NCBI RefSeq assembly: GCF_034355335.1 | Contig: NZ_CP136422.1 | Span: forward strand, 3,754,501-3,818,500 | Direction: 5' to 3' | Source of the DNA: Blautia coccoides | GTDB lineage: Bacteria > Bacillota > Clostridia > Lachnospirales > Lachnospiraceae | Length of the DNA: 64,000 bases | Shown: positions 1 to 10,046 of the stretch, piece after piece | Position numbering within the stretch: position 1 is the first letter of the stretch | How the letters are laid out: the number at the start of each line of letters is the position of its first letter | Program-made: the position numbers and the translations under genes | The notes under the pieces: model-generated | Database searches by the model: none | Seen by the model: the letters and a program-made list of their open reading frames with translations, nothing else | Told to the model about the DNA's origin: nothing

Positions 1-929
1 TTTTTATCATCTGCATCATCCTTCTGCTTTTCTGCGGGTTCTGTTTCCTTCTTCTTATTCCAGGCCGCATCTGCATCTGTGTTCAGGATCATGGCACGCA
101 GAATATTGGCATGTGGGAAATCCTTCTTTCCTGCGCCCACACCCACCTTTTCAATGACAAAGCCATCGGGAAGCTTTCCTTTTTCAGAGAGTGCCGCCAC
201 GATCCCCGCACCTGTTGGGGTGATCATTTCCCCTTCCACTGGAGCGAACTTGACCGGAACCCTATGCTCTGCCATCATCTCCAACACTGCAGGCGCCGGT
301 ACGGGAATTCTGCCGTGCTGACACCAGGTAGTCCCTTTTCCTTCCCAGAGTTCAGAGGTTATGATGCTGTCAAATCCCAGCTTATCCATACAGATAGCCG
401 CTGCCGTGATATCTACAATAGAATCCACAGCCCCCACCTCATGAAAATGCACCTGGTCCACAGGCATTCCGTGGACCTTGGCCTCCGCTTCCGCAATGAC
501 ACGGAAAATTTTCAGGCTCATATCCTTCACATTAGAATTCAATTCCGACTGGCTGATAAGTTCACAAATCTCCCTGTAGCTGTTGTGGGAATGACTGTGA
601 CTGTGCCCGTGCTCATGACCATGCTCCTGCTCCTTCACATCGGCAGGAGCAGAGCCGCTGTTGTGGGAATGATGGTGATGATGATGGTGATGCGCATGGG
701 CCTCGTCATGGCTGTGCGTTTCTCCATCTTCTGCTAGCAGCACATCAAAATCTGCCGCTGTAATCTGATTTTTCTTTGTCCGGGAAATTCTGATCTCATA
801 TCCGTCCAGATGCAGCTTTTCAAGTTCCTGTTTTAAATAGGACTCTTCCACTCCCAAATCAGTAAGGGCGGCGACTGTCATATCCCCGCTGATTCCTGAA
901 TAACATTCCAAATATAATTTTCTGCTCAT
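1..929 (-). CDS. larC: LarC, nickel-pincer cofactor biosynthesis protein (5' part; runs off the window)
   Basis: LarC inserts nickel into the pyridinium-dithiocarboxylate mononucleotide cofactor of lactate racemase and related enzymes. The N-terminus (CYSGISGDM) and the stretch HFHEVGAVDSIVDI are typical of the family. Residues 72-115 form a His-rich insert with 19 histidines, eight of them consecutive, which is a plausible Ni2+ store or chaperone segment. Only the first 309 codons are visible; the last visible part is a charged linker ending at the window edge. In some species larC is split into two ORFs joined by a -1 frameshift; here the frame is open to base 1 and the junction cannot be seen. 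Start ATG at 929 follows an AGGAG site. No larB or larE is in the window, so the client enzyme is unknown. Confidence 0.93.
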   Translation of the reverse strand, partial: MSRKLYLECYSGISGDMTVAALTDLGVEESYLKQELEKLHLDGYEIRISRTKKNQITAADFDVLLAEDGETHSHDEAHAHHHHHHHHSHNSGSAPADVKEQEHGHEHGHSHSHSHNSYREICELISQSELNSNVKDMSLKIFRVIAEAEAKVHGMPVDQVHFHEVGAVDSIVDITAAAICMDKLGFDSIITSELWEGKGTTWCQHGRIPVPAPAVLEMMAEHRVPVKFAPVEGEMITPTGAGIVAALSEKGKLPDGFVIEKVGVGAGKKDFPHANILRAMILNTDADAAWNKKKETEPAEKQKDDADDK

Positions 930-984
930 ATTTCTTCTCCTGTCTTTGTGTATTTTAGGAAACCGATCCCATGTATTTCAAAAT

Positions 985-1047
985 CCGGTTTATTTATCTT
1001 TTTTAACCAATTTACTTATCTTTTCTTTAAAAACAAATTTACTCATC
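985..1047. repeat. Three copies of a 14-nt repeat in the larC leader
   Basis: Related 14-mers lie at 985-998 (CCGGTTTATTTATC), 1007-1020 (CCAATTTACTTATC) and 1034-1047 (CAAATTTACTCATC), all in the same orientation with starts 22 and 27 nt apart. CCGG words flank the block. The block lies between the likely larC promoter and the larC start, so it would be in the 5' UTR or be bound by a regulator. Function unknown. Confidence 0.5.
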
Positions 1048-1066
1048 TTCAAAAAACCGGTATTCT

Positions 1067-1072
1067 TTTATA
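1067..1072 (-). promoter_or_regulatory. Possible -10 box for larC
   Basis: TATAAA on the minus strand with a weak TTGTGA-like -35 about 15 nt upstream. This would give a leader of about 130 nt holding the triple repeat. The 387-bp gap 930-1316 otherwise holds only AT-rich DNA and the promoter for the divergent gene. Confidence 0.35.
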
Positions 1073-1243
1073 CTACAACTCAGTCTATCACAAGCTGCAT
1101 CACAACTGCAATTCTCTGTTCCTCAAACGTATGACATGTTTTTTGTTTTTCACACTGATACTTATTCTATCACATTTTTAGTGGACTGAAAACGTCAGAA
1201 ATTGACATTTGTGCCGGATACTGTTCAAATATTGCGGTTTTTT

Positions 1244-1267
1244 ATAATTTGTCTTGTATCTTATAAT
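1244..1267 (+). promoter_or_regulatory. Possible -10 boxes for the DUF362 gene
   Basis: Two TATAAT hexamers occur on the plus strand at 1244-1249 and 1262-1267, 50-70 nt before the ATG. Neither has a good -35 at 16-18 nt. A TTGACA at 1202-1207 is placed too far from both. Confidence 0.35.
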
Positions 1268-1316
1268 GTTAAATGCTAAAATTATTTCCAGAATACATAG
1301 ATTGGAGGAGAAACAA

Positions 1317-2432
1317 ATGACAGCATCTAAAGTATACTACTCAGACCTTCGTGTAAAAAATGGTGACAACCTGCTGACAAAGCTTCAGCGTTTGATTAAA
1401 ACAGCCGGCATCGGTGAAATTGATTTTGAGGACAAATACGCTGCGATCAAAATGCATTTCGGAGAGCCTGGAAACCTGGCTTTCCTTCGCCCGAACTATG
1501 CAAAGGCTGTTGCAGACGTGGTAAAAGAACTGGGAGGAAAGCCATTCCTCACAGACTGCAACACTTTATATGTGGGCGGCAGAAAAAACGCACTTGACCA
1601 TCTGGACAGCGCTAATCTGAACGGATTTAACCCCATTTCAACTGGCTGCCAGGTCCTGATCGCAGACGGCCTGAAGGGAACGGATGAATCTCTGGTACCA
1701 GTAGAGGGCGGCCAGTATGTAAAAGAAGCAAAAATCGGCCGTGCCGTAATGGATGCAGATGTATTTATTTCACTGACCCATTTTAAGGGTCATGAAGCCA
1801 CCGGATTCGGCGGTACCCTGAAAAACATTGGTATGGGCTGCGGTTCTCGTGCAGGCAAAATGGAAATGCACAGTGCCGGAAAGCCACATGTGGACCAGGA
1901 TCTCTGTATCGGATGCAAGCAGTGTGCAAAAGTCTGCGCACATGATGCTCCGCAGTTTGAGAACAAAAAAGCTTATATTGACCACAACAAATGTGTAGGC
2001 TGCGGCAGATGTATCGGTGTCTGTCCCAAGGATGCCGTACAGCCGGCTTCCGATGAGTCCAATGACATCTTAAACTGCAAGATCGCAGAGTACACAAAAG
2101 CCGTTGTGGATGGCCGTCCAAGCTTCCACATCAGTCTTGTGATCGATGTATCCCCATACTGTGACTGCCACGCGGAAAACGATGCGGCGATCGTGCCAAA
2201 TATCGGTATGTTTGCGTCCTTTGACCCGGTAGCCCTGGATCTTGCCTGCGCTGACGCAGTCAACGCACAGCCGGAGATCAAGAACAGTGTTCTGGGAGAG
2301 TTATCTGAGGAAGGTCATCACCATGACCATTTCCACACCATTTTCCCTGAGACCAACTGGGAGTCATCCATTGAACACGCAGTGAAGATTGGACTCGGAC
2401 AGAAAGAATATGAATTGATCACTGTAAAATAA
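1317..2432 (+). CDS. DUF362 domain protein with two [4Fe-4S] ferredoxin motifs
   Basis: 371 aa. The N-terminal 190 residues match the DUF362 fold. Residues of about 200-250 carry two complete ferredoxin-type cluster motifs, CIGCKQCAKVC and CVGCGRCIGVCPKDA. A short His/Asp cluster (EEGHHHDHFH) sits near the C-terminus. Proteins of this family are presumed redox proteins, but the reaction is not established. ATG 1317 is chosen because GGAGGAGAAACAA precedes it; an upstream in-frame extension to 1254 has no ribosome site and lies over the promoter. The gene is single, divergent from larC and convergent with the following lipoprotein gene. Confidence 0.9.
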   Translation: MTASKVYYSDLRVKNGDNLLTKLQRLIKTAGIGEIDFEDKYAAIKMHFGEPGNLAFLRPNYAKAVADVVKELGGKPFLTDCNTLYVGGRKNALDHLDSANLNGFNPISTGCQVLIADGLKGTDESLVPVEGGQYVKEAKIGRAVMDADVFISLTHFKGHEATGFGGTLKNIGMGCGSRAGKMEMHSAGKPHVDQDLCIGCKQCAKVCAHDAPQFENKKAYIDHNKCVGCGRCIGVCPKDAVQPASDESNDILNCKIAEYTKAVVDGRPSFHISLVIDVSPYCDCHAENDAAIVPNIGMFASFDPVALDLACADAVNAQPEIKNSVLGELSEEGHHHDHFHTIFPETNWESSIEHAVKIGLGQKEYELITVK

Positions 2433-2474
2433 GAGTTCTGCTTTCATATCTGCGTGACCGCAAAGAATAAAAAT

Positions 2475-2526
2475 AAAAAAGACGATTGCTGTCCGGTTTC
2501 ATTTCCGGCAGTTCTCGTCTTTTTTT
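2475..2526. terminator. Bidirectional rho-independent terminator
   Basis: AAAAAAGACGA (2475-2485) pairs with TCGTCTTTTTT (2515-2525), with an inner CTG-CCGG/CCGG-CAG stem. A-run and T-run flank both sides, fitting the convergent DUF362 gene and the minus-strand lipoprotein gene. Confidence 0.9.
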
Positions 2527-2541
2527 GCTTTTAAAGATTAT

Positions 2542-3180
2542 TCAGTCTGCATCCTGCACTTCGGTGATTCCGAACAATGCCGCATCCAGCCTGCCCAGTT
2601 CATCCTCTTCAATGGCCAGTCTGCCGTTCTGTTCCTTCACACATATCTCCATGGACTCCGCTTCCCCGTACTCCATAGTCTCCAGCGTGTTGTCAAGAAC
2701 CTCTGTCATCACATCCCCCAGATACAGCGTTTCTCCGTCTGACGGTATACTCTCCGTCTCCAGAGCGGAATCGTATTCCATACCTATGGTTTCCTCCACA
2801 TTCAAAGGATGATAAGTGACATTTACCAGGTAGCTGCTTTTTTCTGTCTTCTTTTTCTGCGTCTCACCCACCTGATAATCAGCCTTTTTCAGTATCTTCC
2901 TGCATGCATCTGCAAAACCTGTGTATTTCTCATCAGAGGAAAAATTCAGTTCTCTTGCCCTGGAGGCACTTTTCTCCAAAAGCTCTGCTGAATCCTCCTC
3001 CGCCTCCGAGAGGGAAATACCCGTCAGTTCGCAATACTTTTCTGCGCTTTTCTGGTACCGGTAGTCGAGACATGCCTGGACGTACACACCCACATCCTCT
3101 GTATTTTTACATCCACTCAGGAGCAGAGCCAATGCCAATAGCAAACTAGCGGGAGCAATTTTATTTATGTACCCCTTCAT
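2542..3180 (-). CDS. Predicted lipoprotein of unknown function
   Basis: 212 aa with a type II signal peptide: hydrophobic stretch at residues 11-22 and lipobox LLSGC with Cys24. The mature part is acidic, mostly helical in character, with no catalytic motif that I recognise. It starts 5 nt after the threonine ammonia-lyase stop, so the two are probably cotranscribed. A functional link to threonine breakdown is not evident. Family assignment uncertain. Confidence 0.8.
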   Translation of the reverse strand: MKGYINKIAPASLLLALALLLSGCKNTEDVGVYVQACLDYRYQKSAEKYCELTGISLSEAEEDSAELLEKSASRARELNFSSDEKYTGFADACRKILKKADYQVGETQKKKTEKSSYLVNVTYHPLNVEETIGMEYDSALETESIPSDGETLYLGDVMTEVLDNTLETMEYGEAESMEICVKEQNGRLAIEEDELGRLDAALFGITEVQDAD

Positions 3181-3185
3181 AGTAA

Positions 3186-4397
3186 TTAAAGGTTTGCTGT
3201 GATCTGTTTTGGACGGTATCCTTCATCCTCCAAAGCTTTGATGATCTGGTTCTTGTGGTCCGTACCAAATGCCTCGATCGTAATTTTAAGTTCCACAGCG
3301 GCGGAACGGTTGGCACTGATAAACTGGTTGTGGTCCAGTTTAACCACATTGCCCTGCTGCTGTGCAATGACAGTAGCCACGCGCACCAGTTCACCCGGCT
3401 TGTCAGGCAGAAGAACAGAAACTGTAAAGATCCTGTCACGGGCGATCAGTCCAAGCTGAACGACTGAGGCCATGGTGATCACATCCATATTACCGCCGCT
3501 TAAAATAGACACCACTTTTTTACCTGTAAATTTCAGATGCTTCAGGGCAGCTACTGTTAGAAGACCGGAGTTCTCCACGATCATTTTGTGATTCTCAACC
3601 ATATCCAAAAATGCCACGATCAGTTCTGAATCCTCCACTGTGATGATCTCATCCACATTCTTCTGGATATACGGAAAGATATGGTCGCCGGGGCGTTTTA
3701 CCGCTGTGCCGTCCGCAATGGTGTTGACACCGTCCAGTGTCACCACTTCTCCCTCTTTTAAGGACATCTGCATACAGTTAGCCCCTGCAGGCTCTACGCC
3801 GATAACCTTGATATTGGGGTTTAACAGTTTTACAAGGGTGGAAACCCCTGTGGCCAGACCGCCGCCGCCGATAGGTACCAAAATATAGTCAACCAGAGGC
3901 AGTTCCTTGATGATCTCCATAGCGATGGTTCCCTGTCCGGTTGCCACTGCCGGGTCATCAAAGGGATGGATGAACGTATATCCGTGCTCCTCTGCCATCT
4001 TGTAGGCATACTCACAGGCCTCATCGTAAACGTTTCCGTAGAGGACTACCTCCGCACCGTAGCTCTTGGTGCGCTCCACTTTGATCAGCGGAGTGGTGGT
4101 TGGCATGACAATGACAGCTTTTGCACCGAAAGCTTTTGCGGCGTAGGCAACTCCCTGGGCATGATTGCCTGCGGAGGCGGTGATCAGGCCCTTGGCCCTC
4201 TCCTCCTCAGACAGTGTACTGATCTTATAGTAGGCGCCGCGGAGCTTGTAAGCTCCTGTCACCTGCATATTTTCCGGTTTCAGGTAAACTTTGTTGCCGG
4301 TCTGCGCGCTGAAATAATCGCTGTAGACCAGCTTGGTGTCCTGCGTCACTTTTTTTACTGTTTCAGACGCTTCTTCAAATTTCTCCAGAGTCAGCAT
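3186..4397 (-). CDS. ilvA: Threonine ammonia-lyase with C-terminal ACT domain
   Basis: 403 aa. PLP-dependent deamination of L-threonine to 2-oxobutanoate and ammonia. The PLP lysine is Lys51 in GAYKLRGAYYKI; the substrate loop SAGNHAQG and the glycine-rich phosphate loop GGGGLATG follow. The last ~75 residues form one ACT domain. The short single-ACT form resembles the degradative/allosteric TdcB-like class in Firmicutes, so the symbol could equally be tdcB; isoleucine-pathway neighbours are absent. It lies downstream of ftsY with a 12-nt gap and may be the tail of that operon. Confidence 0.93.
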   Translation of the reverse strand: MLTLEKFEEASETVKKVTQDTKLVYSDYFSAQTGNKVYLKPENMQVTGAYKLRGAYYKISTLSEEERAKGLITASAGNHAQGVAYAAKAFGAKAVIVMPTTTPLIKVERTKSYGAEVVLYGNVYDEACEYAYKMAEEHGYTFIHPFDDPAVATGQGTIAMEIIKELPLVDYILVPIGGGGLATGVSTLVKLLNPNIKVIGVEPAGANCMQMSLKEGEVVTLDGVNTIADGTAVKRPGDHIFPYIQKNVDEIITVEDSELIVAFLDMVENHKMIVENSGLLTVAALKHLKFTGKKVVSILSGGNMDVITMASVVQLGLIARDRIFTVSVLLPDKPGELVRVATVIAQQQGNVVKLDHNQFISANRSAAVELKITIEAFGTDHKNQIIKALEDEGYRPKQITANL

Positions 4398-4409
4398 AAT
4401 TTTTCTCCT

Positions 4410-5348
4410 TTATTCCTTGATGTCGAAAAGCGCGTTTACGAATTCATCGGAATTAAATTTCTGTAAATCGTCAATGCTCTCTCCTACTCCTATATATTTC
4501 ACCGGAATGTCAAGCTCAGATTCGATTGCAACTGCAATTCCGCCTTTTGCCGTTCCGTCCAGTTTCGTTAAAATAATACCTGTCACATTGGCCACCTCAT
4601 TAAACTGTCTGGCCTGTAAAAGCGCATTCTGCCCTGTGGTGCCGTCCAGAACAACCAGGGTCTCCAGATAAGCTTCCGGATATTCCCGCTCAATGATGCG
4701 GTAAATCTTTCTCAGCTCCTCCATAAGGTTCTTCTTATTGTGAAGGCGTCCTGCTGTGTCACACAGAAGCACATCCGCGTCCCTTGCTTTTGCCGCCGCA
4801 ATGGCGTCATAGACCACGCTTGCAGGGTCAGCACCTGACTGTCCTCCGATAAGCTCCACACCGGCCCGGTTTGCCCACTGGGTGAGCTGCTCCCCCGCTG
4901 CCGCGCGGAAGGTATCTGCCGCCGCTAAAATGACCTTTTTCCCCTGGTCCTTCAGCTTGCCTGCCAGCTTGCCCACAGATGTGGTCTTGCCCACCCCATT
5001 GACGCCGATAACAAGGATCACAGACTTGCGGTGTTCAAACTCATAGGCAGTCTCCCCCACAGCCATCTGGGATTTGATGCTGTCCATGAGAAGCTGCTTG
5101 CACTCCTGCGGGTCCTTGATCTTCTTCTCAGCCACCTGGGCTTTTAAGTCCTCCACAATACGGGTGGTTGCGTTGATCCCCAAATCCCCCATAACAAGGA
5201 TTTCTTCTATCTCTTCATAAAAATCATCATCAATACTGGAATATCCGCTGAAAATAGAATCTATACCGGATACAATATTCGCCCTGGTCTTGGAAAGTCC
5301 CGCCACCAGGCGCTGAAAAAAGCCTTTTTTTTCTTTCTCCTCTGCCAT
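4410..5348 (-). CDS. ftsY: Signal recognition particle receptor FtsY
   Basis: 312 aa. SRP GTPase that receives ribosome-SRP complexes at the membrane. G1 motif GVNGVGKTTSVGKLA, DTAGRLHNK (G3) and TKLDGTAKGG (G4/G5 region) are present. The short acidic/basic N-terminus is typical of Gram-positive FtsY, which lacks the long acidic A domain. It begins 8 nt after the smc stop and belongs to the rnc-smc-ftsY operon common in Firmicutes. Confidence 0.97.
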   Translation of the reverse strand: MAEEKEKKGFFQRLVAGLSKTRANIVSGIDSIFSGYSSIDDDFYEEIEEILVMGDLGINATTRIVEDLKAQVAEKKIKDPQECKQLLMDSIKSQMAVGETAYEFEHRKSVILVIGVNGVGKTTSVGKLAGKLKDQGKKVILAAADTFRAAAGEQLTQWANRAGVELIGGQSGADPASVVYDAIAAAKARDADVLLCDTAGRLHNKKNLMEELRKIYRIIEREYPEAYLETLVVLDGTTGQNALLQARQFNEVANVTGIILTKLDGTAKGGIAVAIESELDIPVKYIGVGESIDDLQKFNSDEFVNALFDIKE

Positions 5349-5356
5349 ATGCCCTC

Positions 5357-8300
5357 CTATTTGTCCAAATCATTTTCTATCAGATTGACGGAAACAAGTG
5401 TGGACACACCTTTTTCCTGCATAGTGATACCGTACAGACGGTCAGCAGCCGTCATGGTACCTCTTCTATGTGTAATAATAATAAATTGTGTATTTTTTGT
5501 CAACTTGTGGAGATATTTTGCGTAACGGGTAACATTGGAATCGTCCAGGGCCGCCTCGATCTCATCCAGCAGACAGAAGGGGGACGGCTTCAGATTCTGG
5601 ATGGCGAACAGCAGGGCAATGGCCGTCAGCGCTTTCTCACCGCCGGAGAGCTGCATCATGTTCTGCAGCTTCTTCCCCGGAGGCTGGGATATGATGCGGA
5701 TGCCTGCCTCCAGAATATCCGCATCCTCATCCAGCTCCAGCGTACCCTTTCCTCCGCCGAACAGCTCTTTGAACGCCTTGTCAAACTCAACACGTATCTG
5801 TGAAAATTTCTCCTCGAACTGGTTCCGCATTCCCGTATCCAGTTCATCTATGATCCCCAGAAGTGTCTGCTCCGCCTGCACCAGATCCCCGTGCTGGGTG
5901 CTCAGGAAGGTGTGGCGCTCAGACAGCTCCTTGTACTCCTCAATGGCATTCACATTCACATTGCCCAACTTTTTGATCTCATCTCTCACAACTCCCAGAG
6001 CCTTTTTGATCTCTGAGCGTTCCAGAAGTTCCCCCGGAGCCTGGCCAAGTGCCTGGCCATAGGTCATCTCGTATTCTTCCCACATATAGTTGACCTGATT
6101 CTCCTGGTTTTCCTCCAGTTTTTCCTTTTGGCTTGTCAGGCGGTAACACTCTTTGTCCAGAAGATTCATTCTGGCCGACAGCTCGTCGCGCTTGTCAAAG
6201 AAAGATTTGTGGGAACGGTTCATCTCATCTCTGCGCTGGAGGTATTCCTGCATTTTTGCCTCGTCCTCCATGGCCTCCTTCTCTGCCTCTGCAATGGTCT
6301 GCCGTATCTCTTCAATGTCCCTGACCTTTTTCTCCATATCAGCCCTGCCGTTTTCCAGGCTGCCCTGCAGAGATTCCATCTGGGACTGTAGATCATCCGT
6401 CTCCTCTTTCAGCCTTGACAGGTTTTCCTCCAAAAATCCCCGCTTTGACGTGAGGTTTGCAGTCTCAAGATGTGCCTGTTCCAGACTTTTGGAGCGCTCT
6501 GACTCCAGCTTTTTCTTCTCATCCAGGATTTCCTGATTCCCGGTGATGGCATCCTCCAGAGCCTTTTCCTGGGCAGCGCTCGTCTCCAGCTCCAGACGGA
6601 TGGAATCACTGTTCTCTGAGATCTCCGCCACCTGCTTCTCCAGCTCCGCATTCTCCCTTTTCAGGCTTTCATAGCTGTCTGCAATCTCCTGCTTTTTGGC
6701 AGACATGGACTGCAGATTCATGCGCACGGTGTTGTCACGCAGATACTGTTCCTGCAGAAGCTCTCCCAGGCGTGCCACCTCGTCCCGGAAATAATTTCTC
6801 TTTTCCCGGTAACCATCCAGCTCTGCCTGCTTTTCCTCTAAATCTTTTTTCAGCATCTCCACGCTGTTCTGCAGCTCATCGATCTCTCTTCGGCGCCCCA
6901 GAAGATTGCTGTTATTCTTGAACGCACCACCGGTCAGGGATCCGCCCGGGTTCAGGGACTCACCCTCTATAGTCACCATCCGAATGGTATACTGGTACTT
7001 TCTGGCAATGGCGATCCCGTGGTCAATGTGATCCACCACCAGAGTTCTGCCCAGCAGATAATTGGTCAGTCCCTCATATTCCTTGTCCACAGTCACCAGT
7101 TCACTTGCCACCCCAATGACCCCAGGCTCTTTTAAAGCCGCGGCATTGGCAAAGGGCTTTTTATTTTTCATACTGGTAAGAGGCAGGAAGGTGGCGCGGC
7201 CGTACTTATTGCGTTTCAGGAAGGTGATCAGTTCCTTGGCGGTTCCCTCATTGTCTGTAACTATGTTCTGAATACTGCCTCCCAGAGCCGTCTCAATGGC
7301 TGTCTCATAATTCTTCTGGACTTTGATCAGATCCGCCACAACACCCCGGATGCCCGGAACATGTTTCTTCTGCTCCATAACACGGCGGATACTGTTGCCG
7401 TAACCGTCGTAGCGCTCTGTGATGTTCTGCAGGGATTCCAGACGGGATGCCTCTCTGTGATAGGCTGTCTGTCCAATGTCCAGCTCCCTGCCGGCCTTGG
7501 AGATCTGTGCCTGGCAGCGTTTGATCTCATCCTCACTGTTATTACTCTGTCTGGTGAGCTTTTCTATGTTCTCCTCTATCTCCTGCTGTTCCGTCTCATA
7601 GCGCTCTTTGGCATCCTTTTGCTGGCTTGCCTCGCTCTTCAGGCGCAGGAGCTTTTGGTTTAACTCTGTCTTTCTAAGGGAAATCTGCTCCATCATGGCG
7701 TCATAACGCTGCATCTTTCCTTTGGTAGAGGCACGCATATTGAGGATTTCTATGATCTCATTCTTGTCCTCCTCAATTTTTTCCTCCAACTTATGTATTT
7801 CTATGGCCAGATCCCGGAATTCTTTTTTTGCCGTTTCCTGTGCTGCCTCCGCTTGGGCAAGACCCGCATCCAGTTCCTTTTTTTCCCTGGTATATTTCTC
7901 CGCATCCTCCCGGCGTCTGGCGATTTCCCCTTCCAGGTGCTTTACCCGTTCCCGGTACTGCTCACCGCTTTGTCTGGCTGAGAGGATCTGCTCGTTCAGG
8001 ACATTGATCTGACCTTCCAACTGCTGCTTGAGAAGAGCTTTTTGGGTTGACTCCTCCCGAAACTGCTGTATCTTCTCCTCCAGGTCTTCCAGCTCTTTTT
8101 CCAACTGTTCATACTCTGTCTTGGTGGTTTCAAAGCTTTTTGTGGTCTCCACCAGGTCATTTTGGGCAATTGTATACTTGCCGTCCACCTCACGAAGCTG
8201 CCCTTTGATCCGCTCCATCTCGGAGAGGAACATCTGGGTATCCAGACTTTTTAATTCCTCTCTTTTCTTCAGATACACCCTTGCAGTCTCAGACTGGCGT

Positions 8301-8917
8301 TCCAGCGGCGCTAACTGTCTTGTAAGCTCCGATAAAATGTCGCTGACACGGGTCAGGTTCTGCTGTTCCTCCTCCAGCTTTTTCAGGGCAGAGGCTTTTC
8401 TCCGCTTGAACTTCACGATCCCGGCTGCCTCGTCGAAAAGCTCTCTTCTCTCCTCCGGCTTGCCGCTTAGGATCTTGTCGATCTGGCCCTGTCCGATGAT
8501 GGAATACCCCTCTTTTCCAATACCGGTGTCATAGAACAGCTCATTGACATCCTTTAACCGGCAGGAGGTACCATTCATAAGGTATTCACTCTCCCCGGAA
8601 CGGTACAGCCTTCTGGCTATGGTGACTTCCTCATAGTCAATAGGGAGCTGGTGGTCGCTGTTGTCAAGGGTAATGGCAACATAGGCAAATCCCAGAGGTT
8701 TTCTCGTCTCCGTACCGGAGAAGATAACATCCTGCATATTGCCTCCTCGGAGCTGTTTCGCGCTCTGCTCACCCAGTACCCAGCGGACCGCGTCGCCTAC
8801 GTTGCTCTTACCGCTGCCGTTTGGCCCTACAATGCCGGTGATGCCGTTATGAAATTCAAATGTTATCTTATTGGCAAAGGATTTAAATCCCTGCACTTCA
8901 ATGCTCTTTAGATACAT
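5357..8917 (-). CDS. smc: Chromosome segregation protein SMC
   Basis: 1186 aa, normal length. Walker [10 protein letters not shown] lies near residue 32; two long coiled coils flank a hinge around residues 510-670; the C-terminal head carries the signature [17 protein letters not shown] and Walker [13 protein letters not shown]. It forms the condensin core with ScpA and ScpB, which are not in this window. The start overlaps the rnc stop by 10 nt, indicating translational coupling. Confidence 0.98.
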   Translation of the reverse strand: MYLKSIEVQGFKSFANKITFEFHNGITGIVGPNGSGKSNVGDAVRWVLGEQSAKQLRGGNMQDVIFSGTETRKPLGFAYVAITLDNSDHQLPIDYEEVTIARRLYRSGESEYLMNGTSCRLKDVNELFYDTGIGKEGYSIIGQGQIDKILSGKPEERRELFDEAAGIVKFKRRKASALKKLEEEQQNLTRVSDILSELTRQLAPLERQSETARVYLKKREELKSLDTQMFLSEMERIKGQLREVDGKYTIAQNDLVETTKSFETTKTEYEQLEKELEDLEEKIQQFREESTQKALLKQQLEGQINVLNEQILSARQSGEQYRERVKHLEGEIARRREDAEKYTREKKELDAGLAQAEAAQETAKKEFRDLAIEIHKLEEKIEEDKNEIIEILNMRASTKGKMQRYDAMMEQISLRKTELNQKLLRLKSEASQQKDAKERYETEQQEIEENIEKLTRQSNNSEDEIKRCQAQISKAGRELDIGQTAYHREASRLESLQNITERYDGYGNSIRRVMEQKKHVPGIRGVVADLIKVQKNYETAIETALGGSIQNIVTDNEGTAKELITFLKRNKYGRATFLPLTSMKNKKPFANAAALKEPGVIGVASELVTVDKEYEGLTNYLLGRTLVVDHIDHGIAIARKYQYTIRMVTIEGESLNPGGSLTGGAFKNNSNLLGRRREIDELQNSVEMLKKDLEEKQAELDGYREKRNYFRDEVARLGELLQEQYLRDNTVRMNLQSMSAKKQEIADSYESLKRENAELEKQVAEISENSDSIRLELETSAAQEKALEDAITGNQEILDEKKKLESERSKSLEQAHLETANLTSKRGFLEENLSRLKEETDDLQSQMESLQGSLENGRADMEKKVRDIEEIRQTIAEAEKEAMEDEAKMQEYLQRRDEMNRSHKSFFDKRDELSARMNLLDKECYRLTSQKEKLEENQENQVNYMWEEYEMTYGQALGQAPGELLERSEIKKALGVVRDEIKKLGNVNVNAIEEYKELSERHTFLSTQHGDLVQAEQTLLGIIDELDTGMRNQFEEKFSQIRVEFDKAFKELFGGGKGTLELDEDADILEAGIRIISQPPGKKLQNMMQLSGGEKALTAIALLFAIQNLKPSPFCLLDEIEAALDDSNVTRYAKYLHKLTKNTQFIIITHRRGTMTAADRLYGITMQEKGVSTLVSVNLIENDLDK

Positions 8918-9618
8918 AAATCACCTTTGTCATTTTTCAGTTTTTTAATGGCGCAGTAAGCTGCCTGCTGTTCAGCCGCCTTCTTTGTGTGGCCGCAGCC
9001 TTCTCCCAGCACCTTTTCTCCCAGAAGTGCCTGCATGTAAAAGGATTTGTTGTGGTCAGGCCCCTCTTCCTTGAGAAGCACATAACGCACATCCTCCTCA
9101 TACCTGCCCTGTACGATCTCCTGAAGTGTAGTCTTGCTATCATAAAAGAGCTGTTTATTCTCAATATCATTCAGGATAAATTTCTGAACGAACTCTTTTG
9201 CATTAGCAAAACCGCCATCCAGGTAAACAGCACCGATCAGCGCTTCCATGGCGTCAGACACAATGGAATCTCTCCTGCGGCCTCCTGTGGCCTCCTCGCC
9301 TTTACCCAGAAGTAGATATTCCCCAAGTGACAATTCTCTGGCGCAGAGGGCCAGTGTAGGCTCACAGACAATGCTGGCGCGCTTCTTTGTCAGCTCACCC
9401 TCAGGCATCTGGGAATATTTTTCAAACAAAAATTCACTGGATGTCAGTTCCAGCACTGCATCCCCTAAAAACTCCAGTCGTTCATTATTGCCCACATAGG
9501 AGATCCTGTGCTCGTTTGCATAAGAGCTGTGGGTCATGGCATTTATGAGCAGATCAAAATTCTGGAATTTATATCCTGTTTTTGCCTCCAGTTCAATGAG
9601 TTTTTTCAAGTTTTTCAT
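8908..9618 (-). CDS. rnc: Ribonuclease III
   Basis: 236 aa. Cleaves double-stranded RNA, including rRNA precursors. The catalytic signature ERLEFLGDAVLEL and a second acidic site (DAMEALIGAVYLD) are intact, followed by a C-terminal double-stranded-RNA-binding domain (GxGHTKKAAEQQAA). Start ATG 9618 is preceded by GGAAAGGAAAG; a longer in-frame extension to 9681 crosses the probable -10 box and is rejected. Confidence 0.96.
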   Translation of the reverse strand: MKNLKKLIELEAKTGYKFQNFDLLINAMTHSSYANEHRISYVGNNERLEFLGDAVLELTSSEFLFEKYSQMPEGELTKKRASIVCEPTLALCARELSLGEYLLLGKGEEATGGRRRDSIVSDAMEALIGAVYLDGGFANAKEFVQKFILNDIENKQLFYDSKTTLQEIVQGRYEEDVRYVLLKEEGPDHNKSFYMQALLGEKVLGEGCGHTKKAAEQQAAYCAIKKLKNDKGDLCI

Positions 9619-9654
9619 AGCTTTCCTTTCCGGGATCTGTCCCGCACTTCTAAT

Positions 9655-9660
9655 ATTATA
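9655..9660 (-). promoter_or_regulatory. Possible -10 box upstream of rnc
   Basis: TATAAT on the minus strand, 37 nt before the rnc ATG, with a weak TTTGGC-like -35. It follows an imperfect hairpin (GGATGCC/GGGCATCC, about 9670-9729) between acpP and rnc that could limit read-through from acpP. Confidence 0.45.
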
Positions 9661-9738
9661 AGCAAAAGAGGATGCCGCCAAACCCCTGGAAGATTCAGAT
9701 TGAATCTGGCAGCCGGATTTAGGGCATCCGATATGTCA

Positions 9739-9969
9739 TTAACCAATCAGGTTTTTAATCTCTTCCACCGCATCGCCCACAGATACGATCTTCTCCACCT
9801 GCTCAGTGGGGATCTCAATATCAAACTCCTCCTCAATACCCATGACGATTTGAAAAATATCCAGAGAATCGGCTCCCAGGTCTTCTACAAATGTGGTCTC
9901 CATGGTAACCTCCTGTGTGTCCACATTTAAAACCTCTGCAATAATCTTCTGTAATTTTTCCAGTTCCAT
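9739..9969 (-). CDS. acpP: Acyl carrier protein
   Basis: 76 aa, acidic. The phosphopantetheine site is the Ser in DLGADSLD. It carries acyl chains for fatty-acid and phospholipid synthesis. It follows plsX with a 77-nt gap, a conserved pairing. ATG 9969 is preceded by an AGGAGG-like site. Confidence 0.96.
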   Translation of the reverse strand: MELEKLQKIIAEVLNVDTQEVTMETTFVEDLGADSLDIFQIVMGIEEEFDIEIPTEQVEKIVSVGDAVEEIKNLIG

Positions 9970-10046
9970 CTCTTTTCCTCCTTATGTTTCTTTCTTTTTA
10001 TCTGTTTCCGTCTGCTTCCGGTACTTTCACGGAATGCGGCCACCCT

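Noticed and set aside
111..737. Plus-strand 208-aa ORF opposite larC
   Set aside because: It is the complement of larC, its length due to the His-codon repeat; no ribosome site or family features.
1254..1316. N-terminal extension of the DUF362 protein
   Set aside because: It overlaps the likely promoter and has no ribosome site; GGAGGAG supports ATG 1317.
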